From: Natribaculum breve
GTDB taxonomy: Archaea > Halobacteriota > Halobacteria > Halobacteriales > Natrialbaceae
NCBI RefSeq assembly: GCF_023008585.1
Contig: NZ_CP095390.1
Span: 1,550,001 to 1,614,000, forward strand
Length of the DNA stretch: 64,000 nucleotides
Direction: 5' to 3'
Part shown: positions 50,461-57,661 of the stretch, in pieces
Position numbering within the stretch: position 1 is the stretch's first letter
How the letters are laid out: each line of letters opens with the position of its first letter
The notes under the pieces: model-generated
What the model was told of the DNA's origin: nothing
Database searches by the model: none
What the model saw: only the letters and a program-made list of their open reading frames with translations
Position numbers and translations under genes: made by a program

Positions 50461-50544
50461 TGATAATGTCTGCTGTCCGTCGATCCCGGAGTAGCCGCCG
50501 GAGTGCTCGCGGTTTTCGGAACACAGGGACAGCAGGCACTGTCA
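50461..50544 (-). repeat. family B palindrome, copy B5, overlapping the Vms1-like gene stop
   Basis: On the minus strand it starts with the gene's TGA (TGACAGTGCCTGCTGTCCCTG), continues TGTTCCGAAAACCGCGAGC, and ends GGACAGCAGACATTATCA. The outermost ends are TGACA and TTATCA. Stem arms CTGCTGTCC and GGACAGCAG pair perfectly. Confidence 0.85.
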
Positions 50545-51435
50545 GACGACCCGCAGGTCCGTCGTCCAGAACGAGCGAAACGCGTCCTCGAGTGCGGACT
50601 CCGGATCGCCGGTCGCGTCGACGGCGGCGGTCGCGTCGGCCGCGACGTCGGCTGCGACGGCGTCGACGACGCCGCGCTGGCCGACGAGGTAGAGCCGGTC
50701 GTCCGCGTAGGTCTCGAGTGCCTCCCGGGCGCGCTCTACGTGGTCGTCGATCTGGTCGTCGCGGATGCGCTCGAAGCGCGCCTGCGAGAAGCCACCCTTG
50801 GAGTGGGTACCCTTCACGTCGCTCTCGAAGCCGTGATAGTCGACGCGCTCGTCGCCCTCGTAGACCCCGAGCGCGAACAGGTCGGCGCGCACGAGCGCGA
50901 GGACGTACCGACCCGACGGAACGAACCACTCGCGCTCGAGTTCGAACCGGTCGCTCCAGGTCGGGTCGACCGACGGTGCGAGCGGCGGGTCGAGTGTCAC
51001 CGAGACGAGGCCCGCGTCGTCGACGCAGACGAGACACGGCGCGGCCTCGTCGACGAGCGCGGACCGCTCGCCCAGGACGTCGGCGACGGACTCGGGAACC
51101 GTCTCCGCGACCGTCGCCGTCAGCGCCCCTTCGGCTCCCGTGTGGACGGATTCGAGCCGATCGAGTACCTCCGAGAGGCGGTCGCCACGAAGCCGTTCCC
51201 GGCGGCGGACCTCGAGTGACGAGTCGGCCCCCTCGAGTCGCTCGAGTTCGCCCTCGAGCTGGGCGATTCGATCCTCCAGGCGATTCTGTCGCTCCTCGGC
51301 CGTCTGTCGGGCGGTGACGGCCTCGGCTCGGCGGTCTGATTCGGCCTCGAGTCGGCGACGCAGTCGCTCGTTCTCGTCTTCGAGGTCGTCGATTCGCTCC
51401 TTGAGCGAAGCGCGGCCGAGCAACTCGTCGATCAT
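50542..51435 (-). CDS. Vms1/VLRF1-like peptidyl-tRNA release factor homologue
   Basis: A 297-residue protein. A coiled coil (about 8-75: RIDDLEDENERLRRRLEAE and further) precedes an eRF1-like domain. The segment GTHSKGGFSQARFERIRDD is the hallmark loop of the Vms1/ANKZF1 (VLRF1) group, where the Gln in GGFSQ replaces the GGQ of release factors and cleaves peptidyl-tRNA on stalled large subunits. The C-terminal part (DDRLYLVGQRGVVDAVAAD) resembles the eRF1 middle-domain end. It is likely a ribosome-rescue factor in the cytoplasm; the coiled coil may contact the ribosome. It is read in the same direction as the DUF5802-like gene. Confidence 0.85.
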   Translation of the reverse strand: MIDELLGRASLKERIDDLEDENERLRRRLEAESDRRAEAVTARQTAEERQNRLEDRIAQLEGELERLEGADSSLEVRRRERLRGDRLSEVLDRLESVHTGAEGALTATVAETVPESVADVLGERSALVDEAAPCLVCVDDAGLVSVTLDPPLAPSVDPTWSDRFELEREWFVPSGRYVLALVRADLFALGVYEGDERVDYHGFESDVKGTHSKGGFSQARFERIRDDQIDDHVERAREALETYADDRLYLVGQRGVVDAVAADVAADATAAVDATGDPESALEDAFRSFWTTDLRVV

Positions 51436-51463
51436 CGAGCGAAGACGCGAAGCCGGGACACTT

Positions 51464-51832
51464 CTAGGTTCCGACGTTCCGGTACGCGTCGGGCCAGCCG
51501 CCCGTGAGTTCGAGCAGCTGCTGGGCGCGTTCCCGGCGGGCGAGAAAGACCTCTCGCAGCGTCGGCGGGTTGCGGATCCTGGTGTCGTCGAGGACGTCCT
51601 CGGGGACGGCGAGCGTGTCCGCGGGGACGTCGTCGTCGCCGAGGACGGGGAAGTGCTTCGACTCGAGTTTCATCACGAGCGGGACGTCGAGCCGTTCGAG
51701 TCCCTCTCCCGTCGCGTAGAGCTGTTCGTTGACCTGCTCGTGCTGGTGGCGCTGCATACGGGCGTGGTCCCCGTCGGACGGGGTCACGTAGAGGCGTCCG
51801 AGATAGTAACCGCGAGAGAACACCTCGAACAT
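51464..51832 (-). CDS. DUF5802-like haloarchaeal protein
   Basis: A 122-residue soluble protein, MFEVFSRGYYLGRLYVTPSDG, then RHQHEQVNEQLYATGEGLERLDVPLVMKLE, then an acidic region and TLREVFLARRERAQQLLEL. From memory this is the haloarchaeal DUF5802 family; its function is unknown. The RLYV...MKLESKHF strands suggest a small RNA- or ribosome-binding domain but no motif proves it. A TATA box (CGTATATAAGC, minus strand) lies at 51881-51890. It precedes the Vms1-like gene by 28 bp, so a common transcript is likely. Confidence 0.75.
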   Translation of the reverse strand: MFEVFSRGYYLGRLYVTPSDGDHARMQRHQHEQVNEQLYATGEGLERLDVPLVMKLESKHFPVLGDDDVPADTLAVPEDVLDDTRIRNPPTLREVFLARRERAQQLLELTGGWPDAYRNVGT

Positions 51833-52268
51833 GGTACCACGAACCAAGAGTCGGAGTGGCATAACTATTCTGCTGACACGCTTATATACGAGCGCTATCA
51901 GTGTTATCGCAGCCCCGAACGCCGTCGCACAGCCGCTCACAGCGGCGCCTCCGTCGACGTTCGTCGTCGCCGATCGGTCGAACGTGCAGGCACGTCGTCG
52001 CCGTGCTCGATCGGACGTTCGAGACGACGGTTCTGGTCGACACCACTGTCTTTAACCGACTGTTTGATCGATTCGGGACCGTTTCGATCACGTCGCAGGC
52101 GAACGAGACCATCGGCGACCGGTCGCAAACCGACGCCGACGCCCCGATCGAACGCGGCGAGTACGAACGCGTTGAACGCAAAAAACGGATCTAAACGGTC
52201 GATCAGACCGATTAAACGGTTCGAACGAAGGTCCGCCTTTTTAAGATGTTGCCGCAGACGTGGAGACA
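51833..52268. other. 436-bp divergent gap with two promoters
   Basis: It contains the TATA box of the DUF5802-like gene (51881-51890) and, at the other end, TTTTTAAG (52237-52245) for the secreted protein gene. Frames inside (for example 51901-52194 and 51937-52269 reverse) have no protein-like signature. Between the promoters I see no repeats or RNA gene; the base composition is less GC-rich than the flanks. Confidence 0.5.
52237..52245 (+). promoter_or_regulatory. TATA-like box of the secreted repeat protein gene
   Basis: CTTTTTAAG lies centred about 28 nt before the ATG at 52269, consistent with leaderless transcription. Confidence 0.5.
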
Positions 52269-53063
52269 ATGACTACGACTCGTGCCGTGATACTCGTCAC
52301 GCTGGCCGCCGTCTGCGGGCTGACGATCGCTCCGCTCGCGAGCGCGGCAGTCGCGGATGAGGTCTTCGCCGCGAACGATGCGAGCGACACGGACGGCGAC
52401 TCCCAGCCGATGGGTGCGGAAGTGTCCACGTTCATGCAATCGAGCGCGGCGGACACGACCGAATCCGTCGACGAGGGGATGTTCGAGGCCGAGTACAGGA
52501 ACGCAGGCGAGCAGCGTCGCGCCGACGTCGTCGCCGATCGGACGAACAGACTCGAGCAGAAACTCGAGTCGCTGAAAGCCGAACGCGAGGCGCTCAGGGA
52601 GAACGGAGACGAAAACTCCGCCAGCTACGACGCCCGGATGGCCAGCCTCGCCGTCCGGATCAGCAACATAGAGCGGGCGATCAACGATACTGCGGTCAAA
52701 GCACAGGAGACCGGGGTCGATACGGAGAAACTGGAGCGGTTGCGTACGGACGCTGCCAACCTCAGCGGGCCGGAAATCGCCGCAGTCGCGACCGGCCTCG
52801 CAGGAGTCGAACCGCCACGAGGGCCGCCCGAGGGAACGCCGGGACAGGGGAGTGACCTACAGAGTTCCGACCAGGGGCCGCCCGAACGCGAAGACGGATC
52901 GCAGCGCCCCGATCAGGCCCAGGATTCGAGCGATCGCGGGGACGGACCGCAGAACGACGGCGACGAGACCGGCGACACCGACGACACCGACGACACCGAC
53001 GACACCGACGACACCGACGACACCAGTACGCAGTCTGACCCCGCCCCTGACGGCGAGCAGTGA
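52269..53063 (+). CDS. secreted coiled-coil protein with acidic repeat tail
   Basis: A 264-residue exported protein. The N-terminus MTTTRAVILVTLAAVCGLTI, then APLASAAVADE, is a Sec-type signal peptide. The body has a coiled-coil region (about 70-165: RADVVADRTNRLEQKLESL, RISNIERAINDTAVKAQET). The C-terminal third is disordered, with PPRGPPEGTPG and a repeated Thr-Asp-Asp tract (about 238-254). No membrane anchor follows, so it is probably released or bound to the cell surface by charge. Haloarchaeal proteins of this layout sit next to ArsR-type regulators; the next gene is one. The role is unknown. Confidence 0.78.
   Translation: MTTTRAVILVTLAAVCGLTIAPLASAAVADEVFAANDASDTDGDSQPMGAEVSTFMQSSAADTTESVDEGMFEAEYRNAGEQRRADVVADRTNRLEQKLESLKAEREALRENGDENSASYDARMASLAVRISNIERAINDTAVKAQETGVDTEKLERLRTDAANLSGPEIAAVATGLAGVEPPRGPPEGTPGQGSDLQSSDQGPPEREDGSQRPDQAQDSSDRGDGPQNDGDETGDTDDTDDTDDTDDTDDTSTQSDPAPDGEQ
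52973..53031 (+). repeat. 9-bp coding tandem repeat
   Basis: Six near-perfect copies of GACACCGAC encode a Thr-Asp-Asp tract at the end of the secreted protein. In-frame 9-bp units can gain or lose copies by slippage without breaking the frame, so tail length probably varies among strains. Confidence 0.8.
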
Positions 53064-53160
53064 CGACGACGACCCAGGTCGCCACCGGCCGGACGTCTCG
53101 CCGGACGGTATACTCGGCGAGCAGACACCCTTTTCAGCGCCCGTCGCTAACGTCGAGTTG

Positions 53161-53820
53161 ATGGACTCAGCCGCGTTGTTGGATCTGCTCGGAAACGAAA
53201 ATCGACGACGGATCCTCCGACTGCTGGCGCGCAAGCCCTGCTACGTCACCGAAATCTCCGAGTACCTCGGCGTGAGTCCGAAAGCGGTCATCGAGCACCT
53301 GCGGAAACTCGAGGAGGCCGGCCTGGTCGAGAGTCGAATCGACGACCAGCGGCGCAAGTACTTTCACATCGCCCGGAACGTCCGCCTCGAGGTCAACGTC
53401 TCGCCGTACGGCTTCGCGAGCAAGAGCGCCTACCCGTCGAACAACAGTTTCGACATCGCACGCTGTCGGCACCTCTCGCTCGACGTCGACTACGACGAGG
53501 AAAGCGACATAGACGAACTGCTGGGCGTCCTCGAGAACTTAGAACAACTCGAGAGCGAACTGTCCCTCGCCCAGCGGTGGGTCCAGGGGCGGCTGTGCGA
53601 CGTCCTCGAGCAGATCTCCGAGACCGTCGGGGCAGAACCCGAGAGTCGGATTCACGCGGATCTGCTGGCGAGCGTCCGTGAGGAGCCCAAAAGCGTCGGG
53701 GAACTCAGCCGCGACGTCGATGCACCCAGGGAGGTCGTCGCCGGACTCCTCGAGTCGATGGCCGACGACGGGATCGTCCGCAGGACGAAACGTGGGTGGG
53801 AACTCGCGCCAGAGGAGTGA
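53161..53820 (+). CDS. ArsR-type winged-helix regulator with C-terminal second HTH
   Basis: A 219-residue protein. Residues 5-70 are an ArsR-like winged helix (ALLDLLGNENRRRILRLL, YVTEISEYLGVSPKAVIEHLR). The central segment (about 75-110) is followed by a helix region and then a second, shorter HTH (SVGELSRDVDAPREVVAGLLESM with wing DDGIVRRTKRGWEL). Cys at 37 and 100 are not placed as in metal-sensing ArsR, so it is not obviously a metal sensor. It lies 97 bp downstream of the secreted protein gene in the same direction and may control it. Confidence 0.82.
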   Translation: MDSAALLDLLGNENRRRILRLLARKPCYVTEISEYLGVSPKAVIEHLRKLEEAGLVESRIDDQRRKYFHIARNVRLEVNVSPYGFASKSAYPSNNSFDIARCRHLSLDVDYDEESDIDELLGVLENLEQLESELSLAQRWVQGRLCDVLEQISETVGAEPESRIHADLLASVREEPKSVGELSRDVDAPREVVAGLLESMADDGIVRRTKRGWELAPEE

Positions 53821-53840
53821 TTCCGTCTGCCGTCGACGAG

Positions 53841-54464
53841 TTACTCCACGTCGCTGACCAGGCCGGCACGGAGGTCGCGTCCGAAGTAGTACCCCAGCAG
53901 ACACGTGACCAGCCCGACGCTCGCGCCGACGGCGACGACGGCGCGACCGGAGCCGGCGACCGCGAGCACCAGGTGATTGAGCACGGCGGCGACGCCGCCG
54001 ACCGAGACGCCGGCGACGGCGACCTCGAGGTACCGACGTCGCGAGCTCGCGAGACCGAGGGCGAACGCGACGGCGAACATGCCGGCGATCCGGCCGGCGA
54101 TCGGGACGGCGAAGCCACCGACGAGCAGTCCGACCCCGATCGCGAGCACGACCGTGAGAAACGCCTTCGGCGAGAAGTACCGCGAGATCGAAAGTCGCGA
54201 GCGGATCGAACCGAGCCGCGAGTCGGCCGACGCCGCGTCGCTCGAGGACGACCGCCACCACGAGTTCGACTCGTCGGCGGTCGCGTCGGGCTCTTCGGGC
54301 GAGGGGCTCGTCGCTCCGTCGAACGGCGACGCGTCGGACTCCTGCTCGCCCGAGAGGAGCCGCTCTGTCTCCTCGAGTAACTCGTCGGTCGAGCGCGAAT
54401 CCCGGCTCGTCGTCACGTCGTCGGAGCGGTCGCTCATGGTCGACTCGAGGGCGTCCGAAGTCAT
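53841..54464 (-). CDS. membrane protein with DUF456-like hydrophobic domain
   Basis: About 207 residues from ATG at 54464 (an ATG at 54437 also fits). The N-terminal half is disordered and acidic/Ser-rich (DELLEETERLLSGEQESD, WWRSSSSDAASADSRLG). The C-terminal half has four hydrophobic spans rich in Gly (FLTVVLAIGVGLLVGGFAV, IAGMFAVAFALGLASS and following), a pattern like DUF456. The family has no known function. It is convergent with the ArsR-type gene, 20 bp apart, and divergent from a small membrane protein gene. Confidence 0.72.
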   Translation of the reverse strand: MTSDALESTMSDRSDDVTTSRDSRSTDELLEETERLLSGEQESDASPFDGATSPSPEEPDATADESNSWWRSSSSDAASADSRLGSIRSRLSISRYFSPKAFLTVVLAIGVGLLVGGFAVPIAGRIAGMFAVAFALGLASSRRRYLEVAVAGVSVGGVAAVLNHLVLAVAGSGRAVVAVGASVGLVTCLLGYYFGRDLRAGLVSDVE

Positions 54465-54570
54465 GGACCTTTCCCCGTCGGTCACGAACCGGCCGTCGGT
54501 GACACTCCGCCGGCGAACAGGGGTGGCGAGCACCCCCGCTTTTCCGTCTGACGGTCGTACGTAAACCGGA

Positions 54571-54771
54571 ATGCGGGTAGACACGATCGCACTCGGCGTC
54601 GGCCTCGCTGCCATCGGAGTCGCGTTCCTCTACGTCGCCAGAAACGTCTATCCGCGCCTGAAAATCGCCGACGAGTCCCTCGAGTTGTTGCGGATCACGA
54701 CCGCCGTGGTCGCCGGCGGGCTGATCACGTTCGGACTCGTCGTCGTCGCGCTGGGGTTCGTCGGTGGGTGA
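54571..54771 (+). CDS. 66-residue two-span membrane protein
   Basis: A small membrane protein: first span TIALGVGLAAIGVAFLYVA, then NVYPRLKIADESLELLR, and a second span TTAVVAGGLITFGLVVVALGF. The short linker is polar. Small proteins of this pattern are common in haloarchaea; no function is known. It is followed 51 bp later by gatD in the same direction. Coding is supported by hydrophobic periodicity and good codon use. Confidence 0.65.
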   Translation: MRVDTIALGVGLAAIGVAFLYVARNVYPRLKIADESLELLRITTAVVAGGLITFGLVVVALGFVGG

Positions 54772-54822
54772 GCGCCGTCGAGGAAAGGTGCCTTCAAGTC
54801 CGCCGGCGCGCAACCGGGACGT

Positions 54823-56112
54823 ATGAATCCAGGCGATCGCGTCCGCGTCGAACGTGCGGGCCACACCTACGAGGGTGTGTTGCTCCCCTCGAGCACCGAC
54901 GAACACCTCGTCGTCAAACTCGAGGGCGGCTACAACGTCGGCATCGACCGCGAGCACGCAGACGCGGAAGTCATCGAGGAGGACGTCTACGACGTCGTCG
55001 AGGAGACCTCGACGGGCCGTGATCTGTCAGATCACGACGTCGCAGGTGCACAGGACGACGACGGCGAGTCGGAGATCGAGTTCGACGACGAGTTGCCGAC
55101 GATCTCGCTCATCTCGACCGGCGGGACGATCGCCTCGACCGTCGACTACCGCACCGGTGCGGTGACGGCCCAGTTCGACGCCGAGGACGTCCTGCGTGCG
55201 GTTCCCGACCTCGCCGGCCGGGCGAACTACCGGGGACGCGTCGTCGCCAACATCCTCTCGGAGAACATGACCCCCGAGGTCTGGCAGGAACTCGCCGAGG
55301 CCGTCGTCGAGGAGGTCGAAGCGGGCGCGGACGGCGTCGTCGTCATGCACGGCACCGACACGATGCAGTTCACCGCGAGCGCGCTCGCGTTCATGCTCGA
55401 GACGCCCGTCCCGATCGTCTTCACCGGCTCGCAGCGCTCTGCTGACCGGCCGTCCTCGGACAACGTGATGAACGCCGTCTGCGCGGTCGAGGCGGCGAAA
55501 AGCGACTGCGCGGAGGTGCTCGTCTGTATGCACGCCTCCGAGTCGGACGACCGGTGTGCCCTCCACCGCGGCACCCGGGTCCGGAAGAACCACACCTCCC
55601 GACGGGACGCCTTCGAGACCGTCGGCGCGGAGCCGCTCGGCGAGGTCGACTACGACACCGGCGAGGTCTCGTTCCGGCGGGCCCACGAGCGGCGAGGCGA
55701 GACCGACCTCGCGATCGAACCCGCCCTCGAGAGCGACGTCGAACTGGTGAAGTTCACGCCGGGGATGGACCCCGCGTTCCTCGACGTCGTCGAGGGGAAA
55801 TCGGGCCTGATCCTCGAGGGAACCGGTCTCGGCCACGTCCACACCGACCTCGTCCCGCGACTCGAGGAACTGATCGACGACGGAACGACGGTCGTCATGA
55901 CCAGCCAGTGTCTCGAGGGGCGGGTCTGCGACCGGGTCTACGACACCGGCCGCGACTTGCTCGACGCGGGCGTCCTCGAGGCCGGCGACACGCTACCGGG
56001 GACGGCGAAAGTCAAGTTGATGTGGGCGCTCGCGAACGCCGCCGACGTCGAGGAAGCGATGGCGACGTCGCTCGCGGGCGAACTGCAGCGACGCTCCGTG
56101 CCGTGGGAGTGA
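54823..56112 (+). CDS. gatD: Glu-tRNA(Gln) amidotransferase subunit D
   Basis: With GatE it converts Glu-tRNA(Gln) to Gln-tRNA(Gln), the archaeal route to Gln-tRNA. GatD is the asparaginase-like subunit that supplies ammonia from glutamine or asparagine. The 429-residue protein has an N-terminal SH3-like barrel (about 1-55: PGDRVRVERAGHTYEGVLLP), a linker, then the amidase core with TISLISTGGTIASTVDYRTG (about 91-110), VVMHGTDTMQFTASAL and TGSQRSADRPSSDN. The catalytic Thr, Asp and Lys regions are present. gatE is not in the window. The next gene may start inside its stop (GTGA). Confidence 0.95.
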   Translation: MNPGDRVRVERAGHTYEGVLLPSSTDEHLVVKLEGGYNVGIDREHADAEVIEEDVYDVVEETSTGRDLSDHDVAGAQDDDGESEIEFDDELPTISLISTGGTIASTVDYRTGAVTAQFDAEDVLRAVPDLAGRANYRGRVVANILSENMTPEVWQELAEAVVEEVEAGADGVVVMHGTDTMQFTASALAFMLETPVPIVFTGSQRSADRPSSDNVMNAVCAVEAAKSDCAEVLVCMHASESDDRCALHRGTRVRKNHTSRRDAFETVGAEPLGEVDYDTGEVSFRRAHERRGETDLAIEPALESDVELVKFTPGMDPAFLDVVEGKSGLILEGTGLGHVHTDLVPRLEELIDDGTTVVMTSQCLEGRVCDRVYDTGRDLLDAGVLEAGDTLPGTAKVKLMWALANAADVEEAMATSLAGELQRRSVPWE

Positions 56113-56123
56113 CGGTGACGGCG

Positions 56124-57038
56124 ATGAACGACGCGATCGAGATCCGCCGCGCGACCCACGACGACTACGAGGCGGTCGCGGCGTTCACGAGCGACCTCTG
56201 GGCAGACCGCGGCGGCGACTACCTGCCGTCGGTCTACCACGACTGGCTCGAGGACGAAGGCGACGACCGCCGGAAGACGTTCCTGGCCGAGGCCGACGGC
56301 GAGGTCGCGGGGCTCTCGCAGGCGGTCGTGCTCTCGCCGGACGAGGCGTGGTTCCAGGGGATGCGCGTCGACCCCGACTTCCGCCGCCGGGGCGTGAGCC
56401 AGCGGCTCAACGAGGCCTGCTTCGAGTGGGCTCGCGACCGCGGCGCGACCGTCGGCCGGCTCATGACCTTCTCGTGGAACGTCGCCGCCCTCGGCGCGGC
56501 CCGCGCGGGCGGGTTCGATCCCGTCACCGAGTTTCGGTGGGCCCGGCCAGCGCCAGACGCCGACGCGACGGGACCGCTCGAGGTCACGGGCGACGCAGCC
56601 GCGGCGTGGCGCTACTGGACCGACAGCGAGGCCCGCGAACACCTCCGCGGGCTCGCGCTCGACGTAGCGGAGTCGTGGGCCGTCCGGGAACTCACCCGCG
56701 AGGACCTGACGCGGCTCGCCGACGAGACGGCCGTCTTCGCGGTCCACGGCGACGACGGCGTCGCGGGCATGGCCTATCGCACGCGCGACTACGAGCGAGA
56801 GACCGACGACGGCGAAACGGAGCGGTGGGCCGAGTACGGCGTGGGCGCGTGGGACGACGTCGACGCCGCCCGCTCGCTGCTCGCGGCGGTCGCACGCGAC
56901 GCGGCCGCACTCGAGGCGGAGAAGACGCGCGTGCTGATCCCCGAGACGGTCGGGTACGTAAGCGACGCGGCCTACGCCTGTGGCGCAGTTTCAGAGGAAC
57001 CCGACTTCGTCCTCGGCGTCGATCTCACCGCGCGCTGA
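56124..57038 (+). CDS. GNAT family N-acetyltransferase
   Basis: A 304-residue protein with two GNAT-like halves. The first (about 1-140) has the acetyl-CoA motif MRVDPDFRRRGVSQRLNEAC (about 72-91); the second (about 150-304) is a degenerate repeat ending DFVLGVDLTAR. Such double-GNAT proteins acetylate small amines, aminoglycosides or protein N-termini; the target here is unknown. The ATG at 56124 is 11 bp after gatD; a GTG at 56109 overlapping the gatD stop (GTGA) is an equally plausible start. It is probably co-transcribed with gatD. Confidence 0.85.
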   Translation: MNDAIEIRRATHDDYEAVAAFTSDLWADRGGDYLPSVYHDWLEDEGDDRRKTFLAEADGEVAGLSQAVVLSPDEAWFQGMRVDPDFRRRGVSQRLNEACFEWARDRGATVGRLMTFSWNVAALGAARAGGFDPVTEFRWARPAPDADATGPLEVTGDAAAAWRYWTDSEAREHLRGLALDVAESWAVRELTREDLTRLADETAVFAVHGDDGVAGMAYRTRDYERETDDGETERWAEYGVGAWDDVDAARSLLAAVARDAAALEAEKTRVLIPETVGYVSDAAYACGAVSEEPDFVLGVDLTAR

Positions 57039-57064
57039 TCGGCTCGCGACGGGCGGCGACGCCA

Positions 57065-57340
57065 CTATCCGCCGCTGACCGGGGGAAACAGCGCCAGTTC
57101 GTCGCCGTCCTCGAGTTCCGTCTCGAGTCCGTCCTCCTGACTCCGTACGTCCTTGCCGTTGCGAAGCACGTTGATCTGCGAGCGCAACTCCCCGTCCTCG
57201 AGCACCCGATCTGCGAGCGCGGGACGGTCCGCGAGCAGGTCGTCGAGGGCGTCACCGACCGTCTCGCCCGGTTCGGCGTCGACGGCCACGTGTCGATCGC
57301 CCGCGTGTTCGGCGAGGTCGGCGAACAGTTTCCACTCCAT
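57065..57340 (-). CDS. samp1: ubiquitin-like small archaeal modifier protein SAMP1 (MoaD-like)
   Basis: A 91-residue beta-grasp protein. It starts MEWKLFADLAEHAGDRHVAV and ends LALFPPVSGG with the Gly-Gly needed for adenylation by the E1-like enzyme UbaA. The sequence is very close, in my memory, to Haloferax volcanii SAMP1, which is conjugated to lysines of other proteins and also serves as MoaD, the sulfur donor for molybdopterin. moaB is present in the window but far away. It is convergent with the acetyltransferase gene. Confidence 0.92.
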   Translation of the reverse strand: MEWKLFADLAEHAGDRHVAVDAEPGETVGDALDDLLADRPALADRVLEDGELRSQINVLRNGKDVRSQEDGLETELEDGDELALFPPVSGG

Positions 57341-57371
57341 AGACGGCGTTTTCGCTCCGGGACGCAAGTAG

Positions 57372-57521
57372 CTACCGCTCGTCGAGTCGTCGCAGGGCCG
57401 CCGGTCGGCCGAGGAGGTACGCGACGTCGCCGGCCTCGAGTCGCTCGTCGGCGTTCGGGACGATGCCGGCGAGCAAGCCGAGATAGATGCCGAGCAACAC
57501 CCCGACGGGGAGCGAAGACAT
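57372..57521 (-). pseudogene. collapsed TrkA-type gene: N-terminus joined to C-terminus
   Basis: A 49-codon frame MSSLPVGVLLGIYLGLLAGIVP then NADERLEAGDVAYLLGRPAALRRLDER. The first 22 residues look like the first membrane span of the larger haloarchaeal TrkA C-domain-containing proteins; the last 27 look like the end of a TrkA-C domain (GDVAYLLGRP). The several hundred residues normally in between are missing, so an in-frame internal deletion is inferred. It lies next to a divergent potassium channel gene, as the intact partner would be. It may still be translated as a small membrane peptide. Confidence 0.6.
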
Positions 57522-57661
57522 ACAGAGACGGTCTCGTTCTCGAGGGAAACCAGTATCGCCCACACCCGCTCTACGGCGGATTCCCGAAGCGACGACGTCG
57601 AGATGCGAACAGACGGGACGAAGGCGAAGACGTTTACCCGACCTCGGAGCAACCGGAGTGT

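Noticed and set aside
51901..52269. Two overlapping frames of about 100 residues on opposite strands
   Set aside because: Composition is not protein-like and both cover promoter sequences of flanking genes.
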